A stretch of DNA of 64,000 nt from Oegoconia quadripuncta. Lineage: Eukaryota; Arthropoda; Insecta; Lepidoptera; Autostichidae. The position numbers were made by a program, and so were the translations under genes. The stretch lies in contig OX438755.1 of the NCBI GenBank assembly GCA_949316235.1, forward strand, positions 21,537,151 through 21,601,150. The letters run 5' to 3'. Positions 23,301-38,300 of the stretch are shown piece after piece. Each line of letters begins with the position of its first letter. The stretch's first letter is position 1. The notes under the pieces are model-generated. The model was not told the origin of the DNA. It saw only the letters and a program-made list of their open reading frames with translations, and searched no databases.

Positions 23301-26300
23301 CTATTAAAATGTCAGAAAAGCTTTCTTTTTGCAAATTAACTGTGTTGTTTATTTTTGTTGTCAAAAGTTAGAAGTTGTTTTTTTTAAATTTTTTTAGTTT
23401 TCAAATAAAAGTATTGAGTTTACAAACATGTTATGTATTTTATTTTATGTATAAATCAGTCATTTATAACATACTACAGTTTCACGGATTAGTGTTGTGT
23501 ATTTAGGAAACTATCACACTTTTTATAAGCGACCCGGAATTTTTGCGGCCCAGTGTATATATAGCGAAAGTTGAAATAATAAAGTATTGTAACGTAAACA
23601 CGTATCAAAGGGATCCTCATCTGAATATTACAAAAGGAAAAAAAATAAAATGAACAGAGAGCAAGAATCGAATGAAAAATATTCTGTGGTTAAAATTCGC
23701 CTGACTGGATTTCCGAGGAACTCGTTGGGAATCTCTTTAATGGTATCGTTTCTTGTTGGAAGGCAAAAATGCCGATGGTTCGTCTGATGAGATTTCGTCA
23801 GAAGATCGCTGCATCCATAACTAGACTCTTGATTTAAGAGAAGTGAGATAAAGACAGGATCTCAAAACATGATTTGTCAATAAATAAGTAACATCCAAAG
23901 CAGTCATATTTATGAAAGTATTTACAGTTTATCAAAGTAAATATCTAGTCAGCATGTTTGACTGTAGATGTGCTTGTACAATACAAATCTACGTCCAGCG
24001 TGTCTACTCTTGAACGCAATATCAATCTCAATTTAATTTTAATCCAATTCCGATCGTGCTACTGTTTGGTACTCTTGACATGAATTTTGCCGGGATTTTA
24101 ATACGCTTGCGATTGTGATGGGATTGTATTGTACAACATGAAGTTAGTTCGAATTTTGTCTTTGCGTCAAAGCGCCACAGACAAAGAAACTACAAAAGAG
24201 AACGAATGAAAGTACGACAGTTGTCAAGAAATGAAAATAAATCTCATTTTGATTATAAATAAACAGCTATTAGGTTAATTTTTAACAATAATCACCTAAT
24301 ATTTAACGATTGAATGTGTTTTACTCAGGAATTATTAAATTATTTTCTTTAAAAGTCAAATTGGCTGTTGGTACCTATGCCTTAGTCCCTTCGCCAAGTA
24401 AGTCCTAAAAAACCAAAAGAGAACGTTTGTTTGTTTGTAATAACTCGTGGTGTTAACTTTTATGTTTGTGGTTTGTTTTTTAAATCTAATCTAACATACC
24501 GAGCGATTCGTCTCATATTGCGTCTTTCTCTTACGTCCATTAAATATCCCTCACGCAAAATAACATTTTGTAACAGTAGTCGAGCCATTTTAAACTGAAA
24601 AGAACACTGCACTTCACTTTTTTACAGTTTTCAATTTCAAAAAAGTATCTCTGTCGCTATTGTGACAATCCACAATAATTACTCAATGTCAATGCAATAT
24701 ATAGCTGTCAAACGCGTCTCAAGAGTGCCAGTTGAGTTTAGTAAGAGATATTGGAATTGTGAGTCAAGAGTAGCCCTGCAGGTCTGTGCTAATACTATTG
24801 AAGTATGAATTAAGTTTTGGGTAAGTATACCTAAAGGCGGAGAATGTGTGTAAATAAATACCCTTGGACATACACACAGCGCCATCTAGTTCCACAGTAA
24901 GCAACTATAGGCTTGTGTTGTGGATACCAGATGGTTGAAATACTACATAAATACTTTTTTTTTTGTAAATACTGATTACAAATGAAAACATCCATAACTC
25001 GGGTACACACGTCCGTATTCATCATACAAACATATGCACCTAGCGGGATTCGAACCCGCAACCTTTTGGTATAGTGGTCAGAGTTGCTTACCACTACACA
25101 GAACAGGTCGTCAAAGGCGTTGACGATTTCTTAGCGCTAGAGAAAATTTTGTTAGAGTGACTAAGTTTTGGTCCTACAAAACTTGATACTTGCCTCAACT
25201 CGATAAGAAAAGAAAATACGTTAAGAAAAATAACCATTCACGTTATAAATAAATAATAAATAATTTCGGACACTTAATCAATCATCTAGTCCCAAACTAA
25301 GCAATGATAACGGATATACGTACATAAATGTTTATATAAACATCCATGACTCTGGAATTGTATGTTCGTATTGATCACACATACATTTACCCCTCGCGGG
25401 ATTCGAACCCGCAACCGTTGGTTTAGCTGACAAGGTCACTATCCACTCCACCAATCGGTCGTCAGAGAGGCAGACACGTGTGTAAATTACATTGACTTGA
25501 CCGTGCACATACCCGCCGTTTTCCGTCAAGGATTAAAAACTATTCGAAGTTACACCCGAAAATATACATGTATTCTAGAACTAACATAAGCAAAGGAATG
25601 TCACCTTTAAGAACAGACATATTGTGCAAAATACGAATGAAAATCCTAAACTTTTCAGACAAATTAGATCAACAGAAAGTAACATTCGAAGGTGACGTGA
25701 CACTAAGAAATTATATCACACGCCGTAAAATACGAGTCGGGAAGATAGAATCAACATGGGAGTAATCCGATCTCAGGAGACTATTTTCAAAAGGTCACAA
25801 AAGCTACTTCCTATAGTAGAAACGATGTCGTTTTCAAATTCGCCGGTTAACTCTCATTCAAGTGAGCTGGAACTCGTTACAAAGTTTGCGACCGTGTGGA
25901 GTGAGATCAATGTGTCACGAATGAAATTATCATTAGCCGAGTTATACTTTTAACTTTTTGATTTTGTGTCTTGTTTCCATAAACGTACGTTCGAAATTAG
26001 ATGCTTGAAGTTTTAGTTCAATTTCGTAATTTAGCATATAAATAACAGACTTAGTTTACAAAATGTACTTTATAATGTTTCAATTCGGTAGAATTATTCA
26101 GTAGTCGGTAGCTCAGCGGTTAAGACGTGGTCCGGCTTCGATTCCCAGGCAGGCCATGTAACAATGAGTTTTTAAATTTAATTTAGTTATCTGAGCGTCT
26201 GGTTGATGCATCCCACGATCGGAGGGCTGGCCAATACTTTGGTCAGAGAATCAGCCTCGCTATACAGCGAGACAATGCGGCCAGCCTTCTGGGTACCTTT

Positions 26301-29300
26301 CCACCAACCAGAGACTTGGGGCTAGTTGTTTATTTGTGATTTTTTTTTTTTAAATTGTATTATATTATAATAAGTTGTTTGTAAATATTGTACAAACATA
26401 CATAAATATATTTTTTTTGTAAATAAATACTTATTATAAATGAAAAAAAAAAAAATAATAAGTAGACTAATTACTTATGTTCATTTATTATTTATGTTCA
26501 CTGACGACCTATTTGGTGTAGTGGTTCGAAACTCTGACTGCTATACCAAGAGGTTGCGGGTTCGAATCCCGCTAGGGGCCATATGTATGATGTATACAGA
26601 CATGTGTTCCCGAGTTATGGATGTTTTTCATTTATATTATGTATTAATTTACAAAAAAAATGTATTTGTGTAGTTTGTCTACCATCTGGTAGACCTGTCA
26701 CCATGTATGGATCTGAATGTTGGGCAATGAAAGAAACTGATCAAAATCAAAATCAAAATCAAAAATGTTTTTATTTCGTAAGTTATAAGAATAACATTTG
26801 AAATCGTCATGACATACAGTTATCGCTCATTCACTAGGCAGTCTCCCCAGAGAAGAACGAGCAAGAAACTCCAGGGTTCAAGTTCAGCTCTTTTTAAATA
26901 AGTCAATACAAATACAATTTGAGATACCTAATTGTAAAATTTATGATTCGACAAAGAAAATAAGAATAAAATATACTGGATAATGGCGAGCGGTTCATGT
27001 CCACGCATTCTTATCATCCAGATAGTCAGAAATTTTATAATAGCCTTTGGCACATAGTTTCCGTTTAATGGTTGTTTTAAATTTATTTAAAGGCAAATTT
27101 TGAATGTCTACCGGAACCTTATTGTAAAAGCGTATACATTGTCCCTTGAATGACTTAGTGACTTTGTGTAAGCGACTGCTATGGACAGCAAGTTTATTTT
27201 TATATCTTGTATTAACATTGTGTATTTCACAATTTTTCCTAAACAAATACAGATTCTTTCTTACGTACATTAAGTTTTCGTAAATATATTGCGATGCCAA
27301 AGTTAATATATTGATTTCTTGAAATTTATTCCTCAGAGATACTCGGGAGCCTAACTTGTAGATCGCACGAACCGCTCGCTCGATGAAAGTAGAATGCATG
27401 TGGCAGAGATGAGAATGCTACGATGGATGTGTGGTGCCGACCCCACCTAGAGTGGGATAAGGGCAGGAAAATGATGATGATGATGAACCATCTGGTAGCC
27501 ATAATACAAGCCCCAAGCTTAGTGTGGAACTACTCGTAGATGGCGCTGTGTGTATGTGCAAAGATATTTATTATTTATTATTATTTATTTATCCGACTGC
27601 TCTTAAATGGTAAAGGAATACATCGTGACTAAACCTGCATGCCTGTGAAATAAAAATTCAAAGGTATGTGAAGTCCCCAAACCGCACTGGGCCAGCGTGG
27701 TGGACACGGCCCATACACTCTCATTATACGAGGGAAGGCCTATATCCCTGCAGTGGGATGTTTACAGGCTGATGATGATAATGAACCTTTGACAAGCGAA
27801 TTTTGATAAGAGAGCTCAAGAAAAAGGAATTCGGTATAATATTCCTGCGACGACCTGTTTGGTGTGGTGGTTAGCAACTCTGACCACTATACCAAAAGGT
27901 TGCGGGTTCGAATCCCGCTAGGGGCATATGTTTGTGTGATGAATACGGACATGTGTACCTGAGTTATGGATGTTTTTCATTTGTAATAAGTATTTATTTA
28001 CAAAAAAAAAATGTATTTATGTAGTATATCAACCATTTGGTATCCACAACACAAGCCTATAGTTGCTTACTGTGGAACTAGATGGCGCTGTGTGTATGTC
28101 TAAGAATATTTATTTATTTATTTTATTCCTGAGCCTATGAGTTGCTCCTGGATTGACAACTGCTACTGGACCTTTATTTCATTTAGACTTCGTTCAAGAC
28201 ATAATCCGGTCACACGATGGGAAATGGGACTTCCATTTCCGAATTGTGCCGAGTGTGATGTGATGGAGAATACCTATCATGAGCTGATTGAGTGTGTCCG
28301 TAACGAGGATTATAGACAACAATCTATCTAAATCTGCCGCCAAACAGCAATGTTAATATCATTGTTGTGTACCGGTTGTCAGTGATAAGATAGCCAGTCC
28401 CCCAAATAAGATGGGGTTTCCGGGTCAGTACGGTACCACCTTCGGCCTCATTTTCACTTAACATCAGGTGTGATTGAGGTCAAGTGCTAACCCGTTGTAG
28501 ACAAAAAAAACAAAGATTCTGTGGCTTTCTTGCGCCGCTTTTATTAGTATATGCAAATAACAAACTTAATATTCATTAGTTCATTCATTACTCACTTCGT
28601 TCGTTCCGATTGTTTTGTCGTTTTAATTCGTTTAATAAAAATCCGTTGCACTGTGAATACTGTCTATTTTTCCCAATAGGTTATAATTCCCAATACACAA
28701 TGGAAAACGAGACCTGGGCCCATAACCTATTGGGAATAAACAGTGTGCAAAAAACCAGCGTTGTAGTCTAACTTCTAGACTGCAACTTATGCTGAGAAGG
28801 AGACCTTCTTTGATACCACTTTGCGACACCGAAAATTAATTTTTAAGAACTTTAGTCTCTAAGAGAAACTGGTTAAATTTTTATTGAATACTGTGAACTA
28901 CATTAAGAGATAGGAGATATGAAACTGTTTTGAGTACTATACTTTTATCTCACTCGGTCCCAACTCACTGTATATATTTTCAGTTTATGTAAAAATAATA
29001 TGTGTGTCGCTAAATGGGTCAAATAAACGATTCTTATTCTTATTCAACAGATTTTTATTGAATGAATTAAAGCGACAAAACAATCGGAACGAACGAAGTG
29101 AGCAACGAATGAACTAATGAATATTAACTTACCACGTAGCTTCTTTTACCACAGATGATTTCCCTTTCCGAAGCGGTAGTAGTAGTAGTTTGAGTCGCCC
29201 GAAATTTTAATATTTGGAACACCCAAACGCTAATATTTGGGATATCTCTGACCACCTCATTTGGAATAATGCTTGTGACGTTACATTTGTATGTAACGAT

Positions 29301-32300
29301 AATCGATTTTCGAATAGAATCAATTGCAACGAGACCCGTGTTTTCGTATGCACGGCCCGGATTTTTTGCATGTATAACCGGTACCCTAAAAACAACCCAA
29401 AGTAAGCTGGTAACTGTTCTTATTCCTCCTTCAGCACACTTGTAGTAAGTAAACAGTTTTATCTTCCTACTTCTTTGTTTTATGTTAAACAGTAAAACAA
29501 ACTAATTAATTCATCAAAGGATAAGGGTTGCCTTAACATAGACTCGTACAAACTTGAAGGTAGTAAATATCTTAATTAGAGTTCCTCCATAAACGTGTGA
29601 CAGTAAAACCCGCTAGCCTAGCAAAGCCTAAGTTCTATCCCGCAGTTAGTTTATTAGTTTCGATGACGTGTTTACGGCCGCAGAGGTTTTACTTCGACAA
29701 AGTGGCTCAAAGGTAAGATCAAACTTAAGTTAATAGTGGACAGTTTGTAGAAAGTTTCACAATTGCTTTGTCTCGGTATGTCCCAGGATAGCACGTTATA
29801 GTGATAGTCTTTTCCATTACATATATGACCCGCGGTAGAAATTTTAGTCGATAAAATTGTGAAATGTTCTTATAAATTAAAGATCTGCGACAGCGCGTCC
29901 CGGAACCACTCACTCTCGACCTCGACCTCCACAGGCCCGGAAGGAAGAAATCTCCACCGCTTCGCGATTCAGGCTTGACAAGGCCCATCGGGCCGAGACT
30001 CGGCTGTCGGGGCGACGGCGCGTGTCCGCGCGTTCTGCGGACGTGGACACGTCGAACCGGACGTACAAGTGGTCCGATAACGTCTCCACATCCTCCAGAA
30101 CCCTCCAATCACGGACACGCCGTGCGACGGCCGGGGTCGTGAACGAAACGTCCACGATGGACCCTCCCAACCTATATTTTACATATTTTATGCAATACGG
30201 ATTAGCACTGACCTCAATCACATCTGAAGTTTAGTGAAGATGATTCCGAAATAAAGACGATTATAGTCAGAAAATTTATACAAAAGATTTTGTAGGACTG
30301 ACAGGCTGTTGAGAGCTGAAACTGGGTAACTGTTTGCGTTTTTTAGAATCAAACAAAGTAAAACTTAGACCATTTTATCGACAAAAGATTCACTTTACAA
30401 GGCGTCCTAGATCATTTGCACATGTAACTTAAATATAAACACTTGCTTTACTTAAAGGAACCTCATTTTATTATCCAAGATATAATACAAAAATACAGTA
30501 ATTGTAAATAAATTATATATATCTTTCATGATACAGGTTCCCAGTTTGGTACAGTTCTGGCCTTCCAACTTGCCGGACTATTCGCCGGTTCTCCAACCCT
30601 CGGGTGGCCGTCATCGTTCTGGCTGGCAGGCACAGTAAGCCTGGCCTGCTTCTGCCTCCTCGCCTGGTTAGGGGCTGCCACGCCCCATGAGCATCTACGC
30701 ATTGGAGTTGATGAGCTGGCGTATATCACAGGTCATGGAAGAGCTGATATTGCTCCAAAGGTTATATTATTATTATCGTATATTTATTTGGTATTTTTTT
30801 CGCAGAAAGGGTTAGCGCTAGAGCTGACGTAAGACAATCACATTTGAAGTAAGAGATGAGGCCAAAGATGATGGTGAACTCACCCGGAATCTCAAAGTGA
30901 TTTTATTGCCAGGAACATTGTCAGAAAGCTACTTAAAATATCCGTAACCCAACCAGTACTGAGCTTGCCATCATCATCATCATATAAGCCAAAGAACGTC
31001 CACTATTTTATCATAGACTTCTTCCATAGATTTCGAGAGTGAGCTAAGAAGCGGCGTGCAAGAAACGACTTCCCGCAAGCGCTATCAGGCCTTATAGTCC
31101 TGTAAAGATTTTTAGTATGTTACTCACTCCTTTACAAGACATGGCCTTTCAACCGCTTTTTGTATGCATAACGAGTTTTCACTTAACCTCAATCAACTGA
31201 TGTTAAGTGAAGATGAGACCGAACGTGGGAGCGTGCTGACCCGGAAACGCCCTGGCTACTTATATCCTTACTAACTGACTTGTGGTCAAAACCTATTGGA
31301 TGCACACAATTAGCTAGAAAGAAGGTATTATCAATTATTCTTAACGAGTCGATGGCATAATATCAAATTCTCGAGGACCAGAACGCGCCTACATGTACAA
31401 CATTGTCTGTGGCTGTCTTTACAATTTTTTTTTTTTTAAATGACAGCGATCTAAGCAATCACGTCAATAAAAAATAAATATTTCGGACACTTACAGCAAT
31501 CATCTACTCCCAAACTAAGCAAAGCTTGTACTATGGATACTAAATAACGGATAAACATACATAAATATTTATATAAACATCCAAGACTCGGGAATAAATG
31601 TTCGTATTCATCATACAAAGATTTACCCCTCGCGGGATTCGAACCCGCAACCGTTGGTTTCGCTGATAGGGTGACTATCCACTACACCAATCGGTCGTCA
31701 AAAGTCGTCAAATTACCTTAACTAAAGGAAAGAATCCGTCGTTCCGGGTAGTTTTCAATTGAAGGCAGTTGTTAAAGCCAAGTGGCAGACCGGGCGGCTT
31801 CGACAGTCAGGTGGCTACGAGTCTGACACAAATTCACCAGCCCGCACTGTACCCGTATGGTTGATGGGGCCTGTGTCTCAATGGGAGGACGTTAGGCTCT
31901 TTATGTTCCCAAGTGATGAAATACTAATTCCAATATGTCGAGACAACTATGACATAATACTTATTGTCATCACAGAAGCGTCGAACACCATGGAAGCAGA
32001 TTCTCACCAGCCGACCGGTATGGGGGCTAGTGGTGACCCACGCCGGCAGTGCCCTGGAATACTTGCTCATCCTTACACAGATCCCTCTCTACATGAACAA
32101 GGTCCTCGGTGTTGATATTAAGAGGGTAAGTGGTTGGTATTTCTTAGTTAAGGTATTTCAGATTATAGATAAGCGAGCTGCACACTAGTTGGAGTGTACT
32201 TGCACATATTCAATTCAATTCATTTATTCTCACAACTTACACTTTTTTTTTTCGAGGGGAAATACGTTTACGCATTCGACCCGCCGCTGTGGGGCAGCGA

Positions 32301-35300
32301 CGGTGGGACTCCCCGCTCCAATGACAGGAGCGGGACTACCCACTAAAACCCCCCGGCGACCTTCCTCGGCAGTAGGGAGGACCTGGGAACGCATAAGCGG
32401 CTCCAGGTCGTCCCCCGCCCCGCCTCCCCTCACAAGGGGAGGCCCGTTCCCGGAGGGCGGCTAGCGCGCCCTCCTCGGGAGCACTGTCTAGCCCCACACC
32501 GCGTGAGGCGAGCGGTGTGAGGCGCGACAGGGCCCGATGCGACGACACCCCCCCGGTCGCTCCGGGGGGTGTCATCCTCTCCCGGGTCGCGTCCGGCGGC
32601 TACATTGCCCCGAGATGTAGCCGCCCGCTCACAACTTACACTAACAGTACTTAACCTAACATGTAAGCCTTAGTCAATATTAAATATAGGATTATTACTT
32701 ACCATGTCATTTGAAATTTAATATAGGTGGGTATAATCATCAATCAATAAATGTCTCTTAATACTAAAATATAAACTGTTATTACGTAAATACTGATTAA
32801 CAATGAAATAGCATGCAATACAAATTATTATTTATTTATTTTTTATGAGAGGGCGGCAAACGAGCATGCGGGTCACCTGATGAAAAGCAATCACCGCCGC
32901 CCATGGACACCCGCAACACCAAAAGGGTCACAGATGCGTTGCCGGCCTTTGAGGAAGGTGTCCACCCCAGAATAAGTAGGGCAGCCTGAGCGATGAGGGA
33001 TTCTCCAGCAGTGCTGGTACCCTCCTGGGGTACTAACTCTTTAAATACCGCTACCATTCTGGAGAGAGACTGGAAGGTGGGCCTCCGGCGCCCTCGCTCA
33101 CCGGACGAAGCGCAGTGGCAAAATGCCAAATGGCAAATGGCAAATTACCCATAAGCCGGAACGTAAAATGTATTCAAAATAATATAAGTCAAAGCTGATT
33201 CTAAATATCGTCCGATTGAAAGCAGGACCGTTTTAAAACCGCCTCCGTGGCTCAATGTAAACAACATTGGGTTTACGATTCGGAGGTCGCGGGTTCGATC
33301 CCCAGCGGGGTACATGTTTAAGTACTCGGTTTGGTTGGTGGTAGGGCATTTTAAATGTCCGCCTGGCTAGCTACCACCATCTTATCTAAATCTGCCGCCA
33401 AGCTGCAATGTTAATAGCATTGTCGTGTTCCGGTTGTCAGAGATAAGATAGCCAGTCCCCCAAATGTGTTGGGGTTTCCGGGTCAGTACGCTTCCATCTT
33501 CGACCTCATCTTCACTTAACATCAGGTGTGATTGAGGTCAAGTACCAACCCGTTATGCATTAAAAAAAAAAAAAAGGAATCTATGCTCAGAGAAATGGAA
33601 AGTAAAAGAAGCCTACTTAGAACTTGGTAAAATCACGAGAAACCCTTTGCATAGGCTGACGGTGTGCAACTACATAGACAGAACTTCAAGTCTATTGATG
33701 GTAATCTTAGATATCATATGTAACACTTCCAGTACAGGAAGTTCTATTCCAGTCAACCTATGTTTGGGTGTGTTGCTATGGTTTTTCGGTTGATTAATTC
33801 TCTTATTAAAATTGTAAAATGACAAATGTAAATTTTCTAATTTATTTCACCAATTTACATTAATAATATGATGGTGGTGAATCGATTCCAACCGAGTATC
33901 TTTAATTTTAATGTTGCTAACTTTGATCCGACGAGACGACGGAACTAAATGATGAATTGTGTTTTTCTATTCTTAACTCAAATATGAAAATATCCATATT
34001 TATTTGTTGAAAATGTTGTAATATGTTCAGAGAAGTTCAGTTATTTATCCTGTGGGTTTCTTGCGCCGCTTCTTTTCCCACAGATGATTTCCCTTTCCGA
34101 AGCGGTGGTAGCTTGGACATACTGACTGACCGAAAAATGCTTAGCCCTATTTCTATTTCCAATAGATTTAAATTGACATTCAACAAATGATATCATGTAT
34201 CTTACGTTGAAATAAAATGCTTTGAGTTTGAGAGTTTGAGTTTGAAGTAGTATATCTGTTAGGGCAGGTTTACATTGGGTAAGTTGCTGACGTCAGTTTA
34301 TAAATTCCATTTAAAAACAAACTATTATTTATTGCACAACAATAAGAAACATAACACAAAGATAAACAAAAAAAGGTATAGTACAATTTGGCGGCCTTAT
34401 CACTAAAAGCGATCTCTTCCACTCAACCTTTGGGTTAGGAAGCATTACGCACATGATATGTAGGTAGCGTGTGCGGTAAACTAATTTTAATAAAAAAATT
34501 AATTACCTATATAAATAATATGTTAATTGAATACATACCAACATATATACATAATATATATAAAAAATAAGACCTATATTTAAAATTATACTAAATAAAT
34601 AGAATAGTACGTAACTAAGCATACAGTAATTAATGCGCGTCTGGAAAGAAACTCAGTAAATGAAGCGAAAATCATGAGAAGGCAAGTGAAAGAGGATAGA
34701 TAGAGGAGCTAGAGGAGCTTTACGTCAACACGTAAATTTTCTACGTATATAATTTCAACTTTTTTGGTTGAGCAGGTCAATAATTATCGTCACTTTTCTC
34801 TGTCTTCCGCTAAAATTACCTTTCTGTAGGTACAACCTTCACGTTCACTTAAATCACTTAATAAAAAAAAAAAAAAATCAAAAAGAGAAAAACAAACTTT
34901 AAAAATCTAGTATCTTGACTTGTAGGTTAGTACTATATGAATTCTGTTCTTGTAGTTAGTTAATTACTAAAATAAGTTATACTTGAAGATTAATTGTCTT
35001 TATCCTTGACTGAGATACCTTTAACATTTGAGTGCACACAGAACACAATAATATAGATTTATTAGATAAGAACTTGTAGCGTCTTGGCCACTAACATTTA
35101 TAACGCGCCTATGGAAATACATCTTCGGCTACATCGTCACTTTCCATCAGGTGAGATTGTAGTCAAACGCGAAACCAGTTAAAAAAAAAAAAAGAAGATT
35201 TGGTTGTGTCATTCCTCGAAGAATCCCCGCATCCACGACTCCTTCAAACTTATCTGCTAGTTTACCTTTACATAAAAAAGCTTAGGTACCTACGTGTCGA

Positions 35301-38300
35301 CATTCCTTCCATCTTCCTTACCAATATAAAGTTCAGTAACTTAATGTAAATCTTCCATAAAAGGAAGAAATATTAATAACATTCTATTTCCCAAAAGTGT
35401 TTGTTTGAAATAGCTCGTCTCGAGTGCGCTTTGTTGAGCAGGGAACGAAGTTTGTTTGGTTGTCTAATTGGATTATGAAGCCAAATACGACTTACGTAGA
35501 GCATTGGTCGTTTGATAACGAAGTACTTACAAGTACATCCGAATTCGATGAATAGAATGTCACTGAATATTAGTTAGATCATAAATTTGGTCCCAATAAT
35601 TATTTAGGAATGGTAGCTGATATTTAGTATAGAAATAAGAACACCGACGACGAAGCCAGGAATCAGTTACTAGATATATATGAGCTGTAATTTAAAACCG
35701 CCTTGATAAAGATCTGGCATGCTAGAGAAATAGAAGCTGTAGTGCTAGATATTTTATCGCGCGATTAAAAAAAGGAAAATTTTACTAAAAGTCACGCATT
35801 CCCTGTTGATTTAAACATTATGTTTATAAAATGATAATATTAAAATCCGGCCAAGTGCAAGTTTCGTATTATCCGGCGATATTGCAAAATATTATACGTA
35901 TCATTTCAATTGATGCTTTTTTGTAATATACCTAATATTACTTACCTATGAAATTGGCGTTTTGTATGAAGAATTTCATTAAGACTGTTTTCTCCATACA
36001 AACATTTTTGATTTTTTTTTGGGAACGACAAATCCAAATTTAGCTAAACTTTGTGTGTATTATCGGATAACATTAAGTTAAGTATAGGCAGCGTTAATTT
36101 TTAAAAGTAACCGCTTTATAAAAGTTTCAGCGAATCTAATAAATGATTATGGGAAGCACATGAAAAGAGCTCTGTTCAAATTTTTATTATTATGTGATTT
36201 AGCTCAGACATTAAAAAATATTTCATGTTAAACCTTGAAATAATATTCCATTTCCCAAATAAAAAACAAAACTTGGATATAGCTTTCAAAATCGCAGAAA
36301 TTGGTACAAATGATTAACGAAAAAAAAAAACTCCAATTTCATAGGTAAAGACCCAATATTTATTAACTTTATTTTGTACATGAAGAAAGGCAAGTATTTC
36401 AAAAATAAAATTACAATATTTTCCATACTGCAAGCACACTTGATTGGTCATTTTCTTGAAAACTTTCGGCTTAGTAACCCCTTTCCGACTAAACTTGTAT
36501 ATCACTTACCTAGCATGCCACAATTTTTTCAAGAAGAATTTGTAATTGCAATCGATATAATATTATAACATCTATCGAGGCACTTGGCAACATTAAAAAT
36601 ACTAGGGTTTTACCCTATCATGATTTTCATATATTATTTTAGTACAAAGACGATCATCATCATCCGATCATCATCATCAGATCATGATGTACCATTACAA
36701 TTTACATATCTCTTCAATTTAAGGGCTATGCTCTGGTCGGTGGAGTAATGACCACGTATCTCTACTTTCCGCCCTCGTAACCTCTTGGTACGACACGACA
36801 TTCACCTTTTCTTTCACTTGGTCAAAGTAATTACGCCTAGGTCTTGACTTCAATCTTTCCCTCAATTATGTTTTCAAAAAAATTTCAGCTCAATCATATA
36901 CCAGCAAGTGGTTGAAAAATAGTTTACAAATTTTGAAACGGACAAGTTACATACAAATATTGTAAGCGAAATAAAAGCTTTTAAACACAGAAAAGGGAAA
37001 AATGTTAAATTTCGTCAATGAATACTCATAAATTTTAATCACGTTACATATTGTAAGACTCATAATTTAGGAAGCAATAATAACGCATAACGCATACATA
37101 GATACAAATGACCACATACACATGACCTTTACCAATAATTTTCTCTTGTCGATCTCGACAAATCTTTGATAGACCCTGTACATTGCTCGATTTGTCTCTT
37201 TTATAATTAGAAGAACTTGGCAATAATAGTGCCAGTGAAATTGCCATAATATCGAAGAAGCAGGAAAATGACCTGTATCTCGCCAATCAATATTGTCGAG
37301 CAATTCCATGAAATTTGATGAATCTACTGCGGAAATTGTTGTTCCAAAAAACTTTGACTTCCGTACACGAAAAATTTTCCCTTCCTTCAGAAGTAAGTTG
37401 CGGATGTTTGATGATAAAATCAAAGCTAATAAAGAAATGTTTTAAGTTATAAATTGTTCTTAACATAATTTCCTGGAACACTTTGATCTTTGTTTCAGAA
37501 TGGAGTGTATTCGTCCTTGGGATATATCGCGATGTACTTCATGACGTTATTATTTGGAGTCTGGTCCGACTTTTGCGTCAATAGACAGATCATGTCTATT
37601 ACAAACATTAGGAGGGTAGCTAACACCATTGGTAAGATGTATTTTCTGACTCAAAATCTTGGGGGCCACCCCAATAACATAATTAAACTTGATATTAAGT
37701 GAATGACGGGCCGGACGTTTACCTTTCTGAGTATATTCTGAATGAACACGCAGCATGTTCATTCAGAATATCCAATTTATTGAGAAGAAGCACAACTCAT
37801 GCCATTGCATTGCCTTTGTGGCACACTTACTCGTCGATAACATAATAGCTATATCTACTAAATACAAAAAAGTGGTGAAGTGAGATTGTCCGAAGACCTT
37901 GTCCGCGAAGTGTTCAATTCCTACTTGCTCATTATTGTTTTACGTCTTATCGCATGTGCGCAATGATGTCAATTTTACAAATTGTTTAAATTTTTTTAAG
38001 TGCCTTAACAAGTGATTAAAAATTTATTCGTTTAACAAAGTCCGAGTTTTAGTTATTTCCTCGCAAATATGTTATAAAATGTCGTATGACATACGTGCGC
38101 TTTGATAATTACAGCCTCTGCTTTCTATAAACTACAAGAAGGGAGAGCAGAGTATCCTAACACAAGTTTTAAGAAGCTTAACAGGATACTCTAACAATTG
38201 TGTACAAGATTGTTATGCTTGAATGAAAATAAATATTTTGATTTTGATTGATTTTGATTGATATAGCCTCGGCTGTAATTTTCAACTTACCGCACTTATA

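Noticed and set aside
31759..32115. 118-residue open frame overlapping gene B exon 6
   Set aside because: It is in a different frame from the exon; the conserved KRRTPW frame is the real one.
37067..37423. 118-residue minus-strand open frame in gene B intron 6
   Set aside because: No family resemblance, overlapping alternatives in other frames, no splice or regulatory context.
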